From contig NZ_JAIWOU010000004.1 in the NCBI RefSeq assembly GCF_021295395.1, forward strand, positions 1 through 40,122: 40,122 nucleotides of DNA, written 5' to 3'. The position numbers were made by a program, and so were the translations under genes. This document shows positions 30,435-38,533 of this stretch, in pieces (the stretch's first letter is position 1; the number at the start of each line of letters is the position of its first letter). The DNA is from Komagataeibacter sp. FNDCR2. GTDB lineage: Bacteria; Pseudomonadota; Alphaproteobacteria; Acetobacterales; Acetobacteraceae. The notes under the pieces are model-generated. The model was not told the origin of the DNA, made no database searches, and saw only the letters and a list, made by a program, of their open reading frames with translations.

Positions 30435-30664
30435 TGCTCGATTTTTTCGCACCCCTTTTCCGCATACTCAGCGTCGCCACAGGGCTGCTGGCGCTGCTCC
30501 ACTATATGGGTGCGCCCATCCCGATCTGGGGGGCTCTGACCGCACCTGTGGCAGCCTCTTTCTGGGCCGTTCTGGTGCTGCTGGTGCTGGGCATCATCAC
30601 CACGCTGTTTGAGATTGCCCTCGAATGGGCGGTCCGCCGCTTTTTTCGGGCGGCGAAAACCTGA
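30434..30664 (+). CDS. Small two-span membrane protein (76 aa)
   Basis: ATG at 30434 overlaps the previous stop as TAATG. Two hydrophobic segments are visible (LFRILSVATGLLALLHYMG and ASFWAVLVLLVLGIITTLF), then a basic amphipathic end (EWAVRRFFRAAKT). This is the size and layout of a small phage membrane protein, possibly holin-like, but it sits within the replication region. No family is recognised. Confidence 0.55.
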   Translation: MLDFFAPLFRILSVATGLLALLHYMGAPIPIWGALTAPVAASFWAVLVLLVLGIITTLFEIALEWAVRRFFRAAKT

Positions 30665-30689
30665 AATCCAAAACAACAAAGGAGAACAA

Positions 30690-30956
30690 ATGAACGAAGG
30701 TATCCTCGGTTCCATCTGCACCTTCATTGAAGGCCGCGTCACGAATGCAACCGCAAAGGTTGCTCTGGAGGTCTGCGCATCCGTTGCGAACGCGCTGGAC
30801 CCGGAACTGGCGTCCGTTCTGACCAAGAAGGGCATCAATGCCACCACGCTGGGCACGGTTGTTACGGGCATCCTGTCCCTTGTGGATGAGGCCATTCCCG
30901 TGAAGGCCGCAGCGGCCACGACCGCAGCTCCCGCAGCTGCACCGGCAGCAGCCTAA
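30690..30956 (+). CDS. Small helical protein with Ala/Pro-rich tail (88 aa)
   Basis: ATG at 30690 follows AAAGGAGAACAA, the strongest ribosome site of the block. The protein has helices (GSICTFIEGRVTNATAKVAL) and ends in a repetitive Ala/Pro tail (AAAATTAAPAAAPAAA). High expression is implied by the ribosome site and by the terminator immediately after. Function unknown. Confidence 0.55.
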   Translation: MNEGILGSICTFIEGRVTNATAKVALEVCASVANALDPELASVLTKKGINATTLGTVVTGILSLVDEAIPVKAAAATTAAPAAAPAAA

Positions 30957-30965
30957 AAGAACCGA

Positions 30966-30999
30966 GAAGGGCACGTCTAACAGCGTGCCCTTTTCTTTT
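30966..30999 (+). terminator. Terminator before the primase-helicase gene
   Basis: AAGGGCACG (30967-30975) pairs with CGTGCCCTT (30984-30992), followed by TTCTTTT. It ends the SSB/endonuclease transcript, perhaps partially, because no promoter is seen before the primase gene. Confidence 0.75.
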
Positions 31000-31013
31000 A
31001 CCGATCCAAGACT

Positions 31014-32711
31014 TTGGCGGAATCTCAAGGGTTCATCGCCACGCACATGCCCTGCCCAGATTGCGGATCAAGTGATGCACTGAGCGTAAACGATGCAGGG
31101 TGGTCGCATTGCTTCAACTGTGGGCAGCGCAGGCGCGTGGGGGCCGACGAAGGCCAGACACAGCAAACACAACAGAAATCGAAAGGGAGGCCCGATAAAG
31201 GCTTGATCGAGGACTTAGAGTTCTCTGGTATTCCCGCACGCGGCTTAACGGCCGAGACGTGCCAGAAGTGGGGATATGGGACTGGCAAAAACAAGCATGG
31301 CGATACCGTCCATGTGGCACAGGAATACAATTCATCCGGGCGCGTGGTAGCTCAGAAGCTCCGCACCCGAGACAAAAAGTTTACATGGCTGGGCGATAAG
31401 AAGGATGCGGAGCCGCTTTACGGAATGCACCTGTGGCCCAGCTCCGGCAAGCGCATCATCATCACGGAAGGCGAGATTGACGCCCTGAGCGTGTCCCAGG
31501 CGCAGCAGAACCGCTGGCCGGTCGTCTCCCTGGTGGATGGTGCCCAGAGCGCAAAGAAGGCCCTGTCTGAAGCCTATGAATGGCTCGACGGATACGAGCG
31601 CATCATCCTTATGTTCGATAACGACGAACCGGGACAGAAGGCGATTGAGGAAGCCGCCAGCGTGCTTCCACCCGGCAAGGCGTTCATCGCCAAGCTGCCC
31701 CTTAAGGATGCGAATGAGTGCCTGAAGGCCGGGAAGGTGCAGGCAATCATTCAGGCCAATTTTGACGCCCACCCGTGGCGGCCCGACAGCGTTCTGTCTG
31801 GTGGCGAACTGTGGGAACGCCTGACCAACTACAAAGGCCCAGAAGGCCAGGTTGTTCCGTGGGACATGATGAAGGGGCACATCCCCCTTCTGCCGATTCC
31901 GTCCGTTGTCACGCTGCTGGCTGGAACTGGATCAGGGAAAAGCACCACCTGCCGCGCGATTGAGCATCATCTGATCAAGTGTGGCGAGAACATCGGGGCA
32001 ATTCACCTAGAGGAAGGCCCGGATCGAACTGCCCTCGGCATCGTCGGATATGAGGTAGGTGAGCGTCTGGACGTGTCCATGAAGGGCGTGGACCGGACCG
32101 CAATGAAGGCCGCCTATGACCGCACAGCGGGCCGTGAGGGGGTCTATTTCTATGACAGTTTCGGGTCCGTCGATCCTGATGTGATCCTCGCCAAGATCAG
32201 ATACCTGGCACTCGCCGGTGGCTGCCGATACATCATTCTGGACCACCTGAGCATCATGTTATCAGGCATCGTCACGATGGACGAACGCAAGGCCATCGAC
32301 GTGACCATGACCAAGCTGCGTTCTCTGGTCCAAGAGCTGAAGATATGCGTGATCCTTGTCAGCCACCTGACGAAAGGCAGCGATAAGGGCGGAAAGTCGC
32401 ACGAGGAAGGCGGCCAAATCTCGCTCAGGGATGCCCGTGGCTCGCATTCTATCGTCCAGCTATCGGACATCGTTGTGGCGCTGGAGCGGAATCAGCAGGC
32501 AGAGGATGCCCACGACCGAAATCTGATCACACTTCGCGTCCTGAAGAACCGCCAATTCAGCACCACAGGCGTGGCCTGCAAGCTGTTCTATGACACAAAG
32601 ACGGGGCGGCTGCTCGACTATCCGGCCGATTATCGAGACAACCCTGTGGACGAGTTTTCGCGGGATGAAAGTGAGCCTGCCAGTGACCCTCAGAGGGAGC
32701 CTGCATATTGA
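31014..32711 (+). CDS. DNA primase-helicase (T7 gp4-like)
   Basis: The 565-residue protein has a zinc finger at the N-terminus (CPDCG, then HCFNCG), a TOPRIM primase core (TEGEIDALS at about residue 158; FDNDEPGQKA near 202) and a RecA-like helicase with Walker A GTGSGKST (about 304-311), Walker B ILDHLS and LVSHLTK. It ends in an acidic tail closing with Tyr, comparable to T7's Phe that binds the polymerase. TTG at 31014 is the likely start, with a weak ribosome site. ATG at 31047 would cut just before the first zinc cysteines. It makes primers and unwinds the fork. Confidence 0.93.
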   Translation: MAESQGFIATHMPCPDCGSSDALSVNDAGWSHCFNCGQRRRVGADEGQTQQTQQKSKGRPDKGLIEDLEFSGIPARGLTAETCQKWGYGTGKNKHGDTVHVAQEYNSSGRVVAQKLRTRDKKFTWLGDKKDAEPLYGMHLWPSSGKRIIITEGEIDALSVSQAQQNRWPVVSLVDGAQSAKKALSEAYEWLDGYERIILMFDNDEPGQKAIEEAASVLPPGKAFIAKLPLKDANECLKAGKVQAIIQANFDAHPWRPDSVLSGGELWERLTNYKGPEGQVVPWDMMKGHIPLLPIPSVVTLLAGTGSGKSTTCRAIEHHLIKCGENIGAIHLEEGPDRTALGIVGYEVGERLDVSMKGVDRTAMKAAYDRTAGREGVYFYDSFGSVDPDVILAKIRYLALAGGCRYIILDHLSIMLSGIVTMDERKAIDVTMTKLRSLVQELKICVILVSHLTKGSDKGGKSHEEGGQISLRDARGSHSIVQLSDIVVALERNQQAEDAHDRNLITLRVLKNRQFSTTGVACKLFYDTKTGRLLDYPADYRDNPVDEFSRDESEPASDPQREPAY

Positions 32712-34576
32712 GCGGGCGCAGGTTTCTATTCGATATTGAGACCAACGGACTGCTCGACGAAGTTTCCATAATCCACTCCATCGTCCTGTATGACCCAGAC
32801 CGAAAGGAGTGGATCAGCTGCGCGGACCAACCGGGCTACGTGCCCATTTCAGAGGGTCTGAAGCTGCTGCATGAGGCTGATCGTCTCTATGGGCACAACA
32901 TCCTGCTCTATGACATCCCCGCGCTGGAGAAGATCACAGGGCTTAAGTGGGACAGGTCAAAGATCGTTGATACCCTGCTGCTGGCCCGTATTCTGTGGCC
33001 GGAAATCAAGCAGGGTGACATGTTCCGCTGGAAGCAAGGGACGCTTCCAGGGAGGCTTATCGGTTCCCACAGCCTGAAGGCTTGGGGCTACCGGCTCGGC
33101 GTCCTGAAGGGTGACTTCAGCGAAGATGCCGACTGGTCCACTTGGACCAAGGCCATGCAGACCTACTGTGAGCAGGACGTACGGGTAACGTTGGCCCTGT
33201 ATCGGCAGATCGGCAAGAAGTTTGCTGACGGCACGATCACGCCTCGTGTCTATGAGCTGGAGCGCCGGGTTGCGGACCTGTGCTTCAGAATGACCGTGGA
33301 AGGCTTCACGTTCGATGTGAAAGCCGCAGGCATGCTTTACGCCGATCTTGCGGCCCGCAGCAATGAGCTGTTCGAGCAGATACAGCGGGCTTTCCCACCG
33401 ATCGAGCGCATCACGACGATCATACCCAAGGTGAACAACAAAGTCCGTGGGTATGTGAAGGGCGTCCCGTTCCAGAAGCGCAAGATGGAAGCTCTGAAGC
33501 CGAAAGGCCGGGAGCAGCTGGCCGAGCGCCTGAAGCTGAGATACGGCTGGGATGCCCCGCGTGACGGCCGGACAGGGCGCGTCAATCTCGACGATGCTGT
33601 TCTGGCAAAGCTCGACTTCCCAGAAATCCCGATCATTCGGGAGTATTACGCCATCGAGAAGGCGTTGGGGATGCTTGCCATAGGCAAGAACGCTTGGCTC
33701 AAGCTGGAGCGAAACGGGCGCATTCACGGCGAATATGAGACAGCCGGAGCGGTAACGGGCAGAGCAACCCACAAGCGGCCAAACATCGCTCAGGTGATGA
33801 AGGTTGCCCATGATGGAGATGGGAACGTCCTGAAGGGGCTTGCGGGCGGCTTCGGGTTCGAGTGCCGGAGCCTGTTCACGGTCCCACCCGGATGGACCCT
33901 TGTGGGGGCCGATATGTCCGGGCTGGAGCTGCGCTGTCTCGGGCATTACCTGTCGATTTACGACGACGGGGCCTATGTGTCTGTCGTGCTGGACGGGGAC
34001 GTCCACACGGTCAACATGAAGGCAGCGGGCCTACCCACCCGCGATAAGGCCAAGACGTTCATCTACGCCTATCTCTATGGGGCCGGTGATGAACTGATCG
34101 GCGCTATCGTGCTGCCCAACGCATCCGCAGCTGAACAGAAAAAGGCAGGCAAGCGCATCAAGGCGCAGTTCCTCAAAGGAATGCCTGCGCTGGCCAAGCT
34201 GCGCGACAAGGTGCGGGAAGCAGCCGAGCGCGGATGGATCGAAGGTATCGACGGCCGAAGGCTGACAATCAGAAAGCCTCACGCGGCCCTCAACACCTTG
34301 CTTCAGTCGGCCGGTGCCATCGTCTGCAAGCAGTGGATTGTCATGATCTATGACGAACTGCTCCGGCGCGGCCTCAAGTGGGGCTTGAGCGGAGACTTTT
34401 CGTTCTGCGCGTGGGTCCACGATGAAGTGCAGATCGCCTGCCGGACACCGGAGATTGCTGAGACAGTCGCACAGGTCTGCAAGGACATGGCAACAGCCGC
34501 AGGCGAGGCTCTCGGCTTTGACTGTCGCCTAAACGGGGATGCGAAGATCGGCCGCACATGGGCCGAGACGCACTAA
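32708..34576 (+). CDS. DNA polymerase, family A (T7 gp5-like)
   Basis: The 622-residue protein starts with the 3'-5' exonuclease motif FDIETNGL (Asp 9, Glu 11). It has the polymerase motif A DMSGLELRC (about residue 402), the O-helix phrase RDKAKTFIYAYLYGAG and motif C HDEV (Asp about 572). The closest pattern is T7 gp5, which is about 80 residues longer. TTG at 32708 overlaps the primase stop (TTGA), so translation is coupled. The thioredoxin-binding insert of T7 cannot be confirmed by eye. Confidence 0.93.
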   Translation: MSGRRFLFDIETNGLLDEVSIIHSIVLYDPDRKEWISCADQPGYVPISEGLKLLHEADRLYGHNILLYDIPALEKITGLKWDRSKIVDTLLLARILWPEIKQGDMFRWKQGTLPGRLIGSHSLKAWGYRLGVLKGDFSEDADWSTWTKAMQTYCEQDVRVTLALYRQIGKKFADGTITPRVYELERRVADLCFRMTVEGFTFDVKAAGMLYADLAARSNELFEQIQRAFPPIERITTIIPKVNNKVRGYVKGVPFQKRKMEALKPKGREQLAERLKLRYGWDAPRDGRTGRVNLDDAVLAKLDFPEIPIIREYYAIEKALGMLAIGKNAWLKLERNGRIHGEYETAGAVTGRATHKRPNIAQVMKVAHDGDGNVLKGLAGGFGFECRSLFTVPPGWTLVGADMSGLELRCLGHYLSIYDDGAYVSVVLDGDVHTVNMKAAGLPTRDKAKTFIYAYLYGAGDELIGAIVLPNASAAEQKKAGKRIKAQFLKGMPALAKLRDKVREAAERGWIEGIDGRRLTIRKPHAALNTLLQSAGAIVCKQWIVMIYDELLRRGLKWGLSGDFSFCAWVHDEVQIACRTPEIAETVAQVCKDMATAAGEALGFDCRLNGDAKIGRTWAETH

Positions 34577-34848
34577 TCCCGCCCGAAGTCCTGCCGATCT
34601 TATGGGAGGCATGGGACAGCCCATTCACCACGAAATCCAATTTGGCGAAGGAAAGCGCCGATGAGGTTGCCATAGCCGCATCCGAGGGACTGATCAGCGT
34701 CCGTCTGGGATGTGGCCATGGCCGCGTCTGGCACATCACACCCGCAGGTCTGCATTGCCTGTGGGGTGCCATCCACTCAACCACCAAACAAGAAGAACAC
34801 ACGCACAATGCCGTTCAAACGCTACCCAGAAAACCCGAAGCGGGATGA
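34558..34848 (+). CDS. Small winged-helix-like protein (96 aa)
   Basis: ATG at 34558 lies inside the end of the polymerase gene. Residues 10-75 have a compact helical pattern that ends in RVWHITPAGLHCLWGA, like the wing and last helix of winged-helix regulators. Upstream helices (LPILWEAWDSPFTTKSNLAK, DEVAIAASEGLISV) would form the DNA-binding part. The Thr/Glu-rich end overlaps the next gene. Regulator or DNA-processing partner; no clear family. Confidence 0.45.
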   Translation: MGRDALIPPEVLPILWEAWDSPFTTKSNLAKESADEVAIAASEGLISVRLGCGHGRVWHITPAGLHCLWGAIHSTTKQEEHTHNAVQTLPRKPEAG

Positions 34849-35113
34849 TAGCCTGTCCTTTGACGCAGGATTGACCGCAAAGCCTGCAAGTCGTCGTGGG
34901 ACGATCACCGTCACCAGTGGACCGGCAGGGAAAGCCACCCTCCACATCCCCACGGGTGGGATGGAAGGCAATCAGACGGCCGATCTCGCACTTCCGGCAG
35001 GCCGCTTGACTCTGGAGGACATCCTCCACCTGGCACGCGACATGCACCTGACTGCCGATGAACTGATGGAAGCTGTGAGGGAGAACATTGAACATGCTTA
35101 CCTGCGCACCTGA
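34808..35113 (+). CDS. Small hypothetical protein (101 aa)
   Basis: ATG at 34808 is preferred to an upstream one because the preceding part overlaps the winged-helix gene and reads poorly. Residues 30-65 are beta-rich (GTITVTSGPAGKATLHIP), and the end is helical and acidic (EDILHLARDMHLTADELMEA). No family is recognised. The next gene starts 20 bases before its end. Confidence 0.5.
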   Translation: MPFKRYPENPKRDDSLSFDAGLTAKPASRRGTITVTSGPAGKATLHIPTGGMEGNQTADLALPAGRLTLEDILHLARDMHLTADELMEAVRENIEHAYLRT

Positions 35114-35849
35114 TCCCCACACAATCCACGCGGTTATGAATGGGGAAATCCAGCCGTCCCCATACGCCACGCTGGAAGCAGCCAAGGAGGACCGATACGG
35201 CTTCAATGAGCCGCCCCTGTCCCCTGCTGTCGAGCAGGAGCGGGAAGGCCCGGTCATTATCGGGCTGTATTCGCCCATGTCGCATATGGGGAAGTCTACC
35301 CTTGCCAAGCTGGTAGCCGACAAGATCAGCTGTTCTGAGGGGGTCATGTCCACGGACATCCGCCCCTTTGCGGGGCCTCTCCGCGCCATTTGTTCTCTGG
35401 CTCTATCTCGTGTTGGCGTCAGAAACCCTCACAAGGCCATGACGGAAGGCAAGGATCGTCCCCTTGACGTTCTGGACGGAAAAACCCCCCGCCAGCTCAT
35501 GATCGACATTGGCACGCATGGGCTTCGGGCGGTGTCGAACAACTACTTCATCAAGGCACTCGCACACGATATCGCCTTTAACCCGTTCCCGTTCATCATC
35601 GTGGATGATGTCCGCTTTGCGAATGAGGCGTGGTGGGTAGTGTCGCGCCGGGGCATCCTTGTCCGTGTCGAGCGCGAGGTTGATCAGGCCGATGGCCGGA
35701 CGAAGCAATATGAGGGACAGCTGGAGCAGATGCGCGGCCTCTTTCAGTTCGACATCGTAAATCCGACGATGGCCGATCTGGACATATGGGCGCGGCGCAT
35801 CGCGGCCGAGGCAATAAGCCGCAGATATGGCGGACAACCGCGCCATTAA
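35094..35849 (+). CDS. Deoxynucleoside monophosphate kinase-like protein
   Basis: ATG at 35094 has GGGAG ten bases upstream; a TTG two codons earlier is less well spaced. The 251-residue protein has a P-loop variant in IIGLYSPMSHMGKSTLAKL (residues 54-72), then TPRQLMIDIGTHGLRAVSNN and VDDVRFANEAWWV, the phrases typical of T4 gp1-like dNMP kinases. It would phosphorylate dNMPs from degraded host DNA for phage synthesis. The first 50 residues are an extra segment of unknown role. Confidence 0.75.
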   Translation: MLTCAPDPHTIHAVMNGEIQPSPYATLEAAKEDRYGFNEPPLSPAVEQEREGPVIIGLYSPMSHMGKSTLAKLVADKISCSEGVMSTDIRPFAGPLRAICSLALSRVGVRNPHKAMTEGKDRPLDVLDGKTPRQLMIDIGTHGLRAVSNNYFIKALAHDIAFNPFPFIIVDDVRFANEAWWVVSRRGILVRVEREVDQADGRTKQYEGQLEQMRGLFQFDIVNPTMADLDIWARRIAAEAISRRYGGQPRH

Positions 35850-35853
35850 CCGC

Positions 35854-35868
35854 CCCTGAAATAAAGGG
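35854..35868 (+). repeat. Third CCCTGAAATAAAGGG copy, degenerate terminator
   Basis: The 15-bp element of the terminators at 1961 and 22494 recurs five bases after the kinase gene, but no T-run follows. Two AGGGAGCCT copies come next (35881 and 35893). It may be a weak terminator or RNA end. Confidence 0.5.
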
Positions 35869-35945
35869 AGGGTTGCGTAAAGGGAGCCTTGCAGGGAGCC
35901 TTTCAGACATGCAATAGTCCGCTCTGCACACAATGGAGAGTAACA

Positions 35946-36767
35946 ATGACCGAGCATGTTGAGGCTTCCCTCACTCCAATCTTTCACGACTTCCCGGTAA
36001 CATCGAAGGACATGGTAAAGGTCCGCACAGTGGACATTGAGGGCCGCCTCATGTTCGTGCTGACGGACGTTTGCAGCATCCTCGGGAACCGGCCGGACAA
36101 TCTGAAGTCTATCTTCGCGGATGGCGAGCGCCAGACGCACAAAGTCCTGACTTCACGCGGGCCGCAGAACGCAGTCATGGTCACTGAATCCGGGCTGTAT
36201 AAGGCGATCCTGCGAGCGCACCGGAACACTGAAGTGGCCACCCGGTTTCAGGATTGGGTGACGCAATCCGTCCTGCCGACCGTTCGCAGTCGTGGGGCGT
36301 ATGTGAAGGGCGAGGAAATCATCAATGACCCCACGGTTCCAGACAGCGTACGCGCCGAGGTCGCCTTGCAGACGGTTGAGACGCTTCAGCAGCGTGTGGC
36401 CGAGCTGACGCAGGCGGCTGAGACCTTCAAGGCGAAGGCCGAGGCTTTTGACCAGATCATGAATCGGGCATCAAAGAACCTGTCCGTCCGACAGGTTGCC
36501 AGACGGCTGTCTGGTGTGAACCTGCGTCTGGTGATGGGCACTCTGGTGGAGCTTGGATACCTTCGGAAAGCGGCAGCCGGATATTCCGTGCCCTCACAAT
36601 ATCGCGGCCGGTATTTCGACGAAACGTGGTCGCAGTTCCACGGCGCAAACACAATCAACGTGCTGCCTGAAGGGGTCGCCCTTATGGAGCGACTTTACCA
36701 GCGTGGGAAGTTCCAGCTGGTAAAACGCGCTGTCGTTAGGAAGGTGGCGAAAACAAAGAAGGAATGA
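35946..36767 (+). CDS. BRO-N family antirepressor-like protein (273 aa)
   Basis: ATG at 35946 follows GGAGAGTAACA. The N-terminal region (residues 20-115) has the BRO-N/antirepressor pattern: VRTVDIEGRLMFVLTDVCSILGNRP, KVLTSRGPQNAVMVTESGLYKAILR and FQDWVTQSVLPTVR. The C-terminal region (about 165-260) resembles the KilA-C/ANT part (AFDQIMNRASKNLSVRQVAR, LVELGYLRK). Such proteins counter a phage repressor. One in a T7-like genome is notable, given the operator repeats and winged-helix protein here. Promoter for it was not seen. Confidence 0.8.
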   Translation: MTEHVEASLTPIFHDFPVTSKDMVKVRTVDIEGRLMFVLTDVCSILGNRPDNLKSIFADGERQTHKVLTSRGPQNAVMVTESGLYKAILRAHRNTEVATRFQDWVTQSVLPTVRSRGAYVKGEEIINDPTVPDSVRAEVALQTVETLQQRVAELTQAAETFKAKAEAFDQIMNRASKNLSVRQVARRLSGVNLRLVMGTLVELGYLRKAAAGYSVPSQYRGRYFDETWSQFHGANTINVLPEGVALMERLYQRGKFQLVKRAVVRKVAKTKKE

Positions 36768-36773
36768 TCAAAC

Positions 36774-37565
36774 ATACCACAGGATGATACGGGCGCGGCA
36801 ACGCTACTGATCGACGGCGATATTGTCGCTTTCAGCGCGGTTTCCGCGTCCCTTGAAGATTTTGAATGGTCGCCCGGTTCCGACATTTGGACGACCTTCA
36901 CCCGAATGGGTGACGCAAAGGCCAAGTTTCGGGCCGACATCGAGAAAATTGAGGCCGCGCTAGAGCGGCTTGGCGTTCCCCGTAAGCAGACAATCCTCTG
37001 CATCACCGGCAAAGACAACTTCCGCAAAGAGGTTTTGCCCACCTACAAAGGGCACCGGAAGCGCAAGCCCCCCGGATACAGCCAGTTTCAAGAGTGGGTG
37101 CTGGAGGAAAGCGGTTACACCGTGTTCCTACGCCCGCGTCTGGAAGCCGACGATTGCCTGGGCATTCTCGGCACAGGGCCGACCATTAAAGGCCCGAAAG
37201 TAATCTGGTCCGAGGATAAAGACCTTCGCCAGATACCCGGCACACACCTTGATATGAAAAACCGCCAGCTGGTCGAGGTTTCCGAACTGGACGGCGAGCT
37301 TCTGCACGTCAAGCAGACCCTCACAGGGGACGTGACGGACGGATATACGGGCCTGAAGGGCTTTGGCCCGGTTTCCGTGAACAAGCTGATCGACAAGCAC
37401 GCGAAGGATGGCCTGCCAGCACTCTGGGCAGCCGTGCAAGAGCAATTCGAGAAGAAAGGCATGACCCGCGAGGACATGCTGGTGCAGGCCCGCGTGGCCC
37501 GCATCCTTCGGGCTTCCGACTATAACTTCAAGAATAAGGATGTGATCCTGTGGCAACCAAGGTGA
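36774..37565 (+). CDS. 5'-3' exonuclease (T7 gp6-like), probable ATA start
   Basis: The frame from ATG 36906 lacks the conserved first metal-binding motif. In the same frame upstream is TLLIDGDIVAFSAVSA with the DGD motif (residues 14-16), as in T7 gp6. From the in-frame TGA at 36765 to this motif there is no ATG, GTG or TTG. The first plausible start is ATA at 36774, about ten bases after AAGGA (CTG at 36807 lacks a ribosome site). The full protein is 263 residues, with EADDCLG, SEDKDL and GDVTDGYTGLKGFG as later FEN-type motifs. It removes primers and degrades DNA. Confidence 0.8.
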   Translation: MPQDDTGAATLLIDGDIVAFSAVSASLEDFEWSPGSDIWTTFTRMGDAKAKFRADIEKIEAALERLGVPRKQTILCITGKDNFRKEVLPTYKGHRKRKPPGYSQFQEWVLEESGYTVFLRPRLEADDCLGILGTGPTIKGPKVIWSEDKDLRQIPGTHLDMKNRQLVEVSELDGELLHVKQTLTGDVTDGYTGLKGFGPVSVNKLIDKHAKDGLPALWAAVQEQFEKKGMTREDMLVQARVARILRASDYNFKNKDVILWQPR

Positions 37566-37621
37566 AATGGGCGCTATCGGACTTCGCCTTGTTCTTGGCG
37601 GTTCTTGGATATTACTTCTAA
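37550..37621 (+). CDS. Membrane microprotein (23 aa)
   Basis: GTG at 37550 has AAGGA nine bases upstream and lies in the end of the exonuclease gene. The 23-residue peptide is basic at the start (MATKVKW) and hydrophobic after (ALSDFALFLAVLGYYF), a single-span pattern. It fills the gap before the methylase gene. Its size keeps confidence modest, but other such peptides occur in the window. Confidence 0.35.
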   Translation: MATKVKWALSDFALFLAVLGYYF

Positions 37622-37683
37622 CCGATAGGTAAAATAATGTATTACGATAAACAGATGGAGACAGAGGTTTCCTACTCAACACT

Positions 37684-38316
37684 ATGCGTGTTCTAGTCGC
37701 ATGTGAATACAGCGGTCGGGTTCGGGATGCATTTTTGGCGAAGGGGCATGATGCGCTGTCATGTGACCTTTTGCCCACAGACCGGCCCGGACCGCACCAC
37801 CAAGGAGACGTAAGGGATATTCTAGGCAGGGGATGGGATTTACTCATAGCCCACCCCCCATGCACATATCTCTCCGTATCTGGGCTGCACTGGAACAAGA
37901 GAAATCCAGAGCGTGCCAAGCTGACTGAGGAAGCCTTGAGGTTTGTTCAGTTCCTGATGGACGCGCCGGTGGCGAAAATTGCCATTGAGAACCCTGTGAG
38001 CTGCATATCATCAAGGATAAGGAAGCCTGACCAAGTCATTCAGCCTTACTGGTTCGGGGCAGATGCATCCAAAAAGACGTGCCTGTGGCTGAAAGGTCTT
38101 CCCAACTTGGCCGTCCCCGACAAATCCCTTTGGTTTCCGGCAAGGACAGTCTGCGACCCAAGAAACGGGAAAGAAGTCTCCCGCTGGGCGAACCAGACTG
38201 ACAGCGGGCAGAACCGGCTTGGGCCGTCTGAGGACAGGTGGAAAGTAAGATCAGAAACATTCGAAGTAATTGCACGGGCATTTGCCGAAAATTGGGGTAA
38301 AAATAATGGACTATGA
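37684..38316 (+). CDS. DNA methylase-like protein (cytosine-5 type pattern)
   Basis: The 210-residue protein starts with RVLVACEYSGRVRDAF (SAM-binding strand-helix), SCDLLPTDRPG, DVRDIL and WDLLIAHPPCTYLSVSG, with the PPC motif of cytosine-5 methylases, then IENP further on. It matches a family of short phage-encoded methylases. The target-recognition part is short. The likely job is to modify phage DNA against host restriction. ATG at 37684 follows no strong ribosome site (the nearest GGAGACAGAGG is far upstream). Confidence 0.7.
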   Translation: MRVLVACEYSGRVRDAFLAKGHDALSCDLLPTDRPGPHHQGDVRDILGRGWDLLIAHPPCTYLSVSGLHWNKRNPERAKLTEEALRFVQFLMDAPVAKIAIENPVSCISSRIRKPDQVIQPYWFGADASKKTCLWLKGLPNLAVPDKSLWFPARTVCDPRNGKEVSRWANQTDSGQNRLGPSEDRWKVRSETFEVIARAFAENWGKNNGL

Positions 38317-38533
38317 GGACTTTTGGTACTGCATATGGCGCATGATCTGCGCCAGTGTGGTGGCGCTCGCCATCGTGATCGCGGGAGGCACCGACATGGC
38401 GACGAAGTATGACGACGCGGTTATCAAGGCCGCGATTGAGCATGGTTATGGTCCAGCTGAAGCTCGCTGTGCCGTCATGGACCGGGACCATTCCTGCGTC
38501 CAGGCAGTGAAGATCGTGGAGAAAGCCGAGTGA
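38306..38533 (+). CDS. Small protein with N-terminal membrane segment (75 aa)
   Basis: ATG at 38306 overlaps the methylase end. A hydrophobic segment (CIWRMICASVVALAIVIAGG) follows an acidic start; the rest (TDMATKYDDAVIKAAIEHGY to VQAVKIVEKAE) is helical and soluble. An N-terminal anchor is likely. No family is recognised. Its end overlaps the ligase start as GTGA. Confidence 0.5.
   Translation: MDYEDFWYCIWRMICASVVALAIVIAGGTDMATKYDDAVIKAAIEHGYGPAEARCAVMDRDHSCVQAVKIVEKAE

Noticed and set aside
32957-34006. Leftward open frame (349 codons) opposite the DNA polymerase gene
   Set aside because: Shadow of a certain gene; the protein shows no domain pattern.
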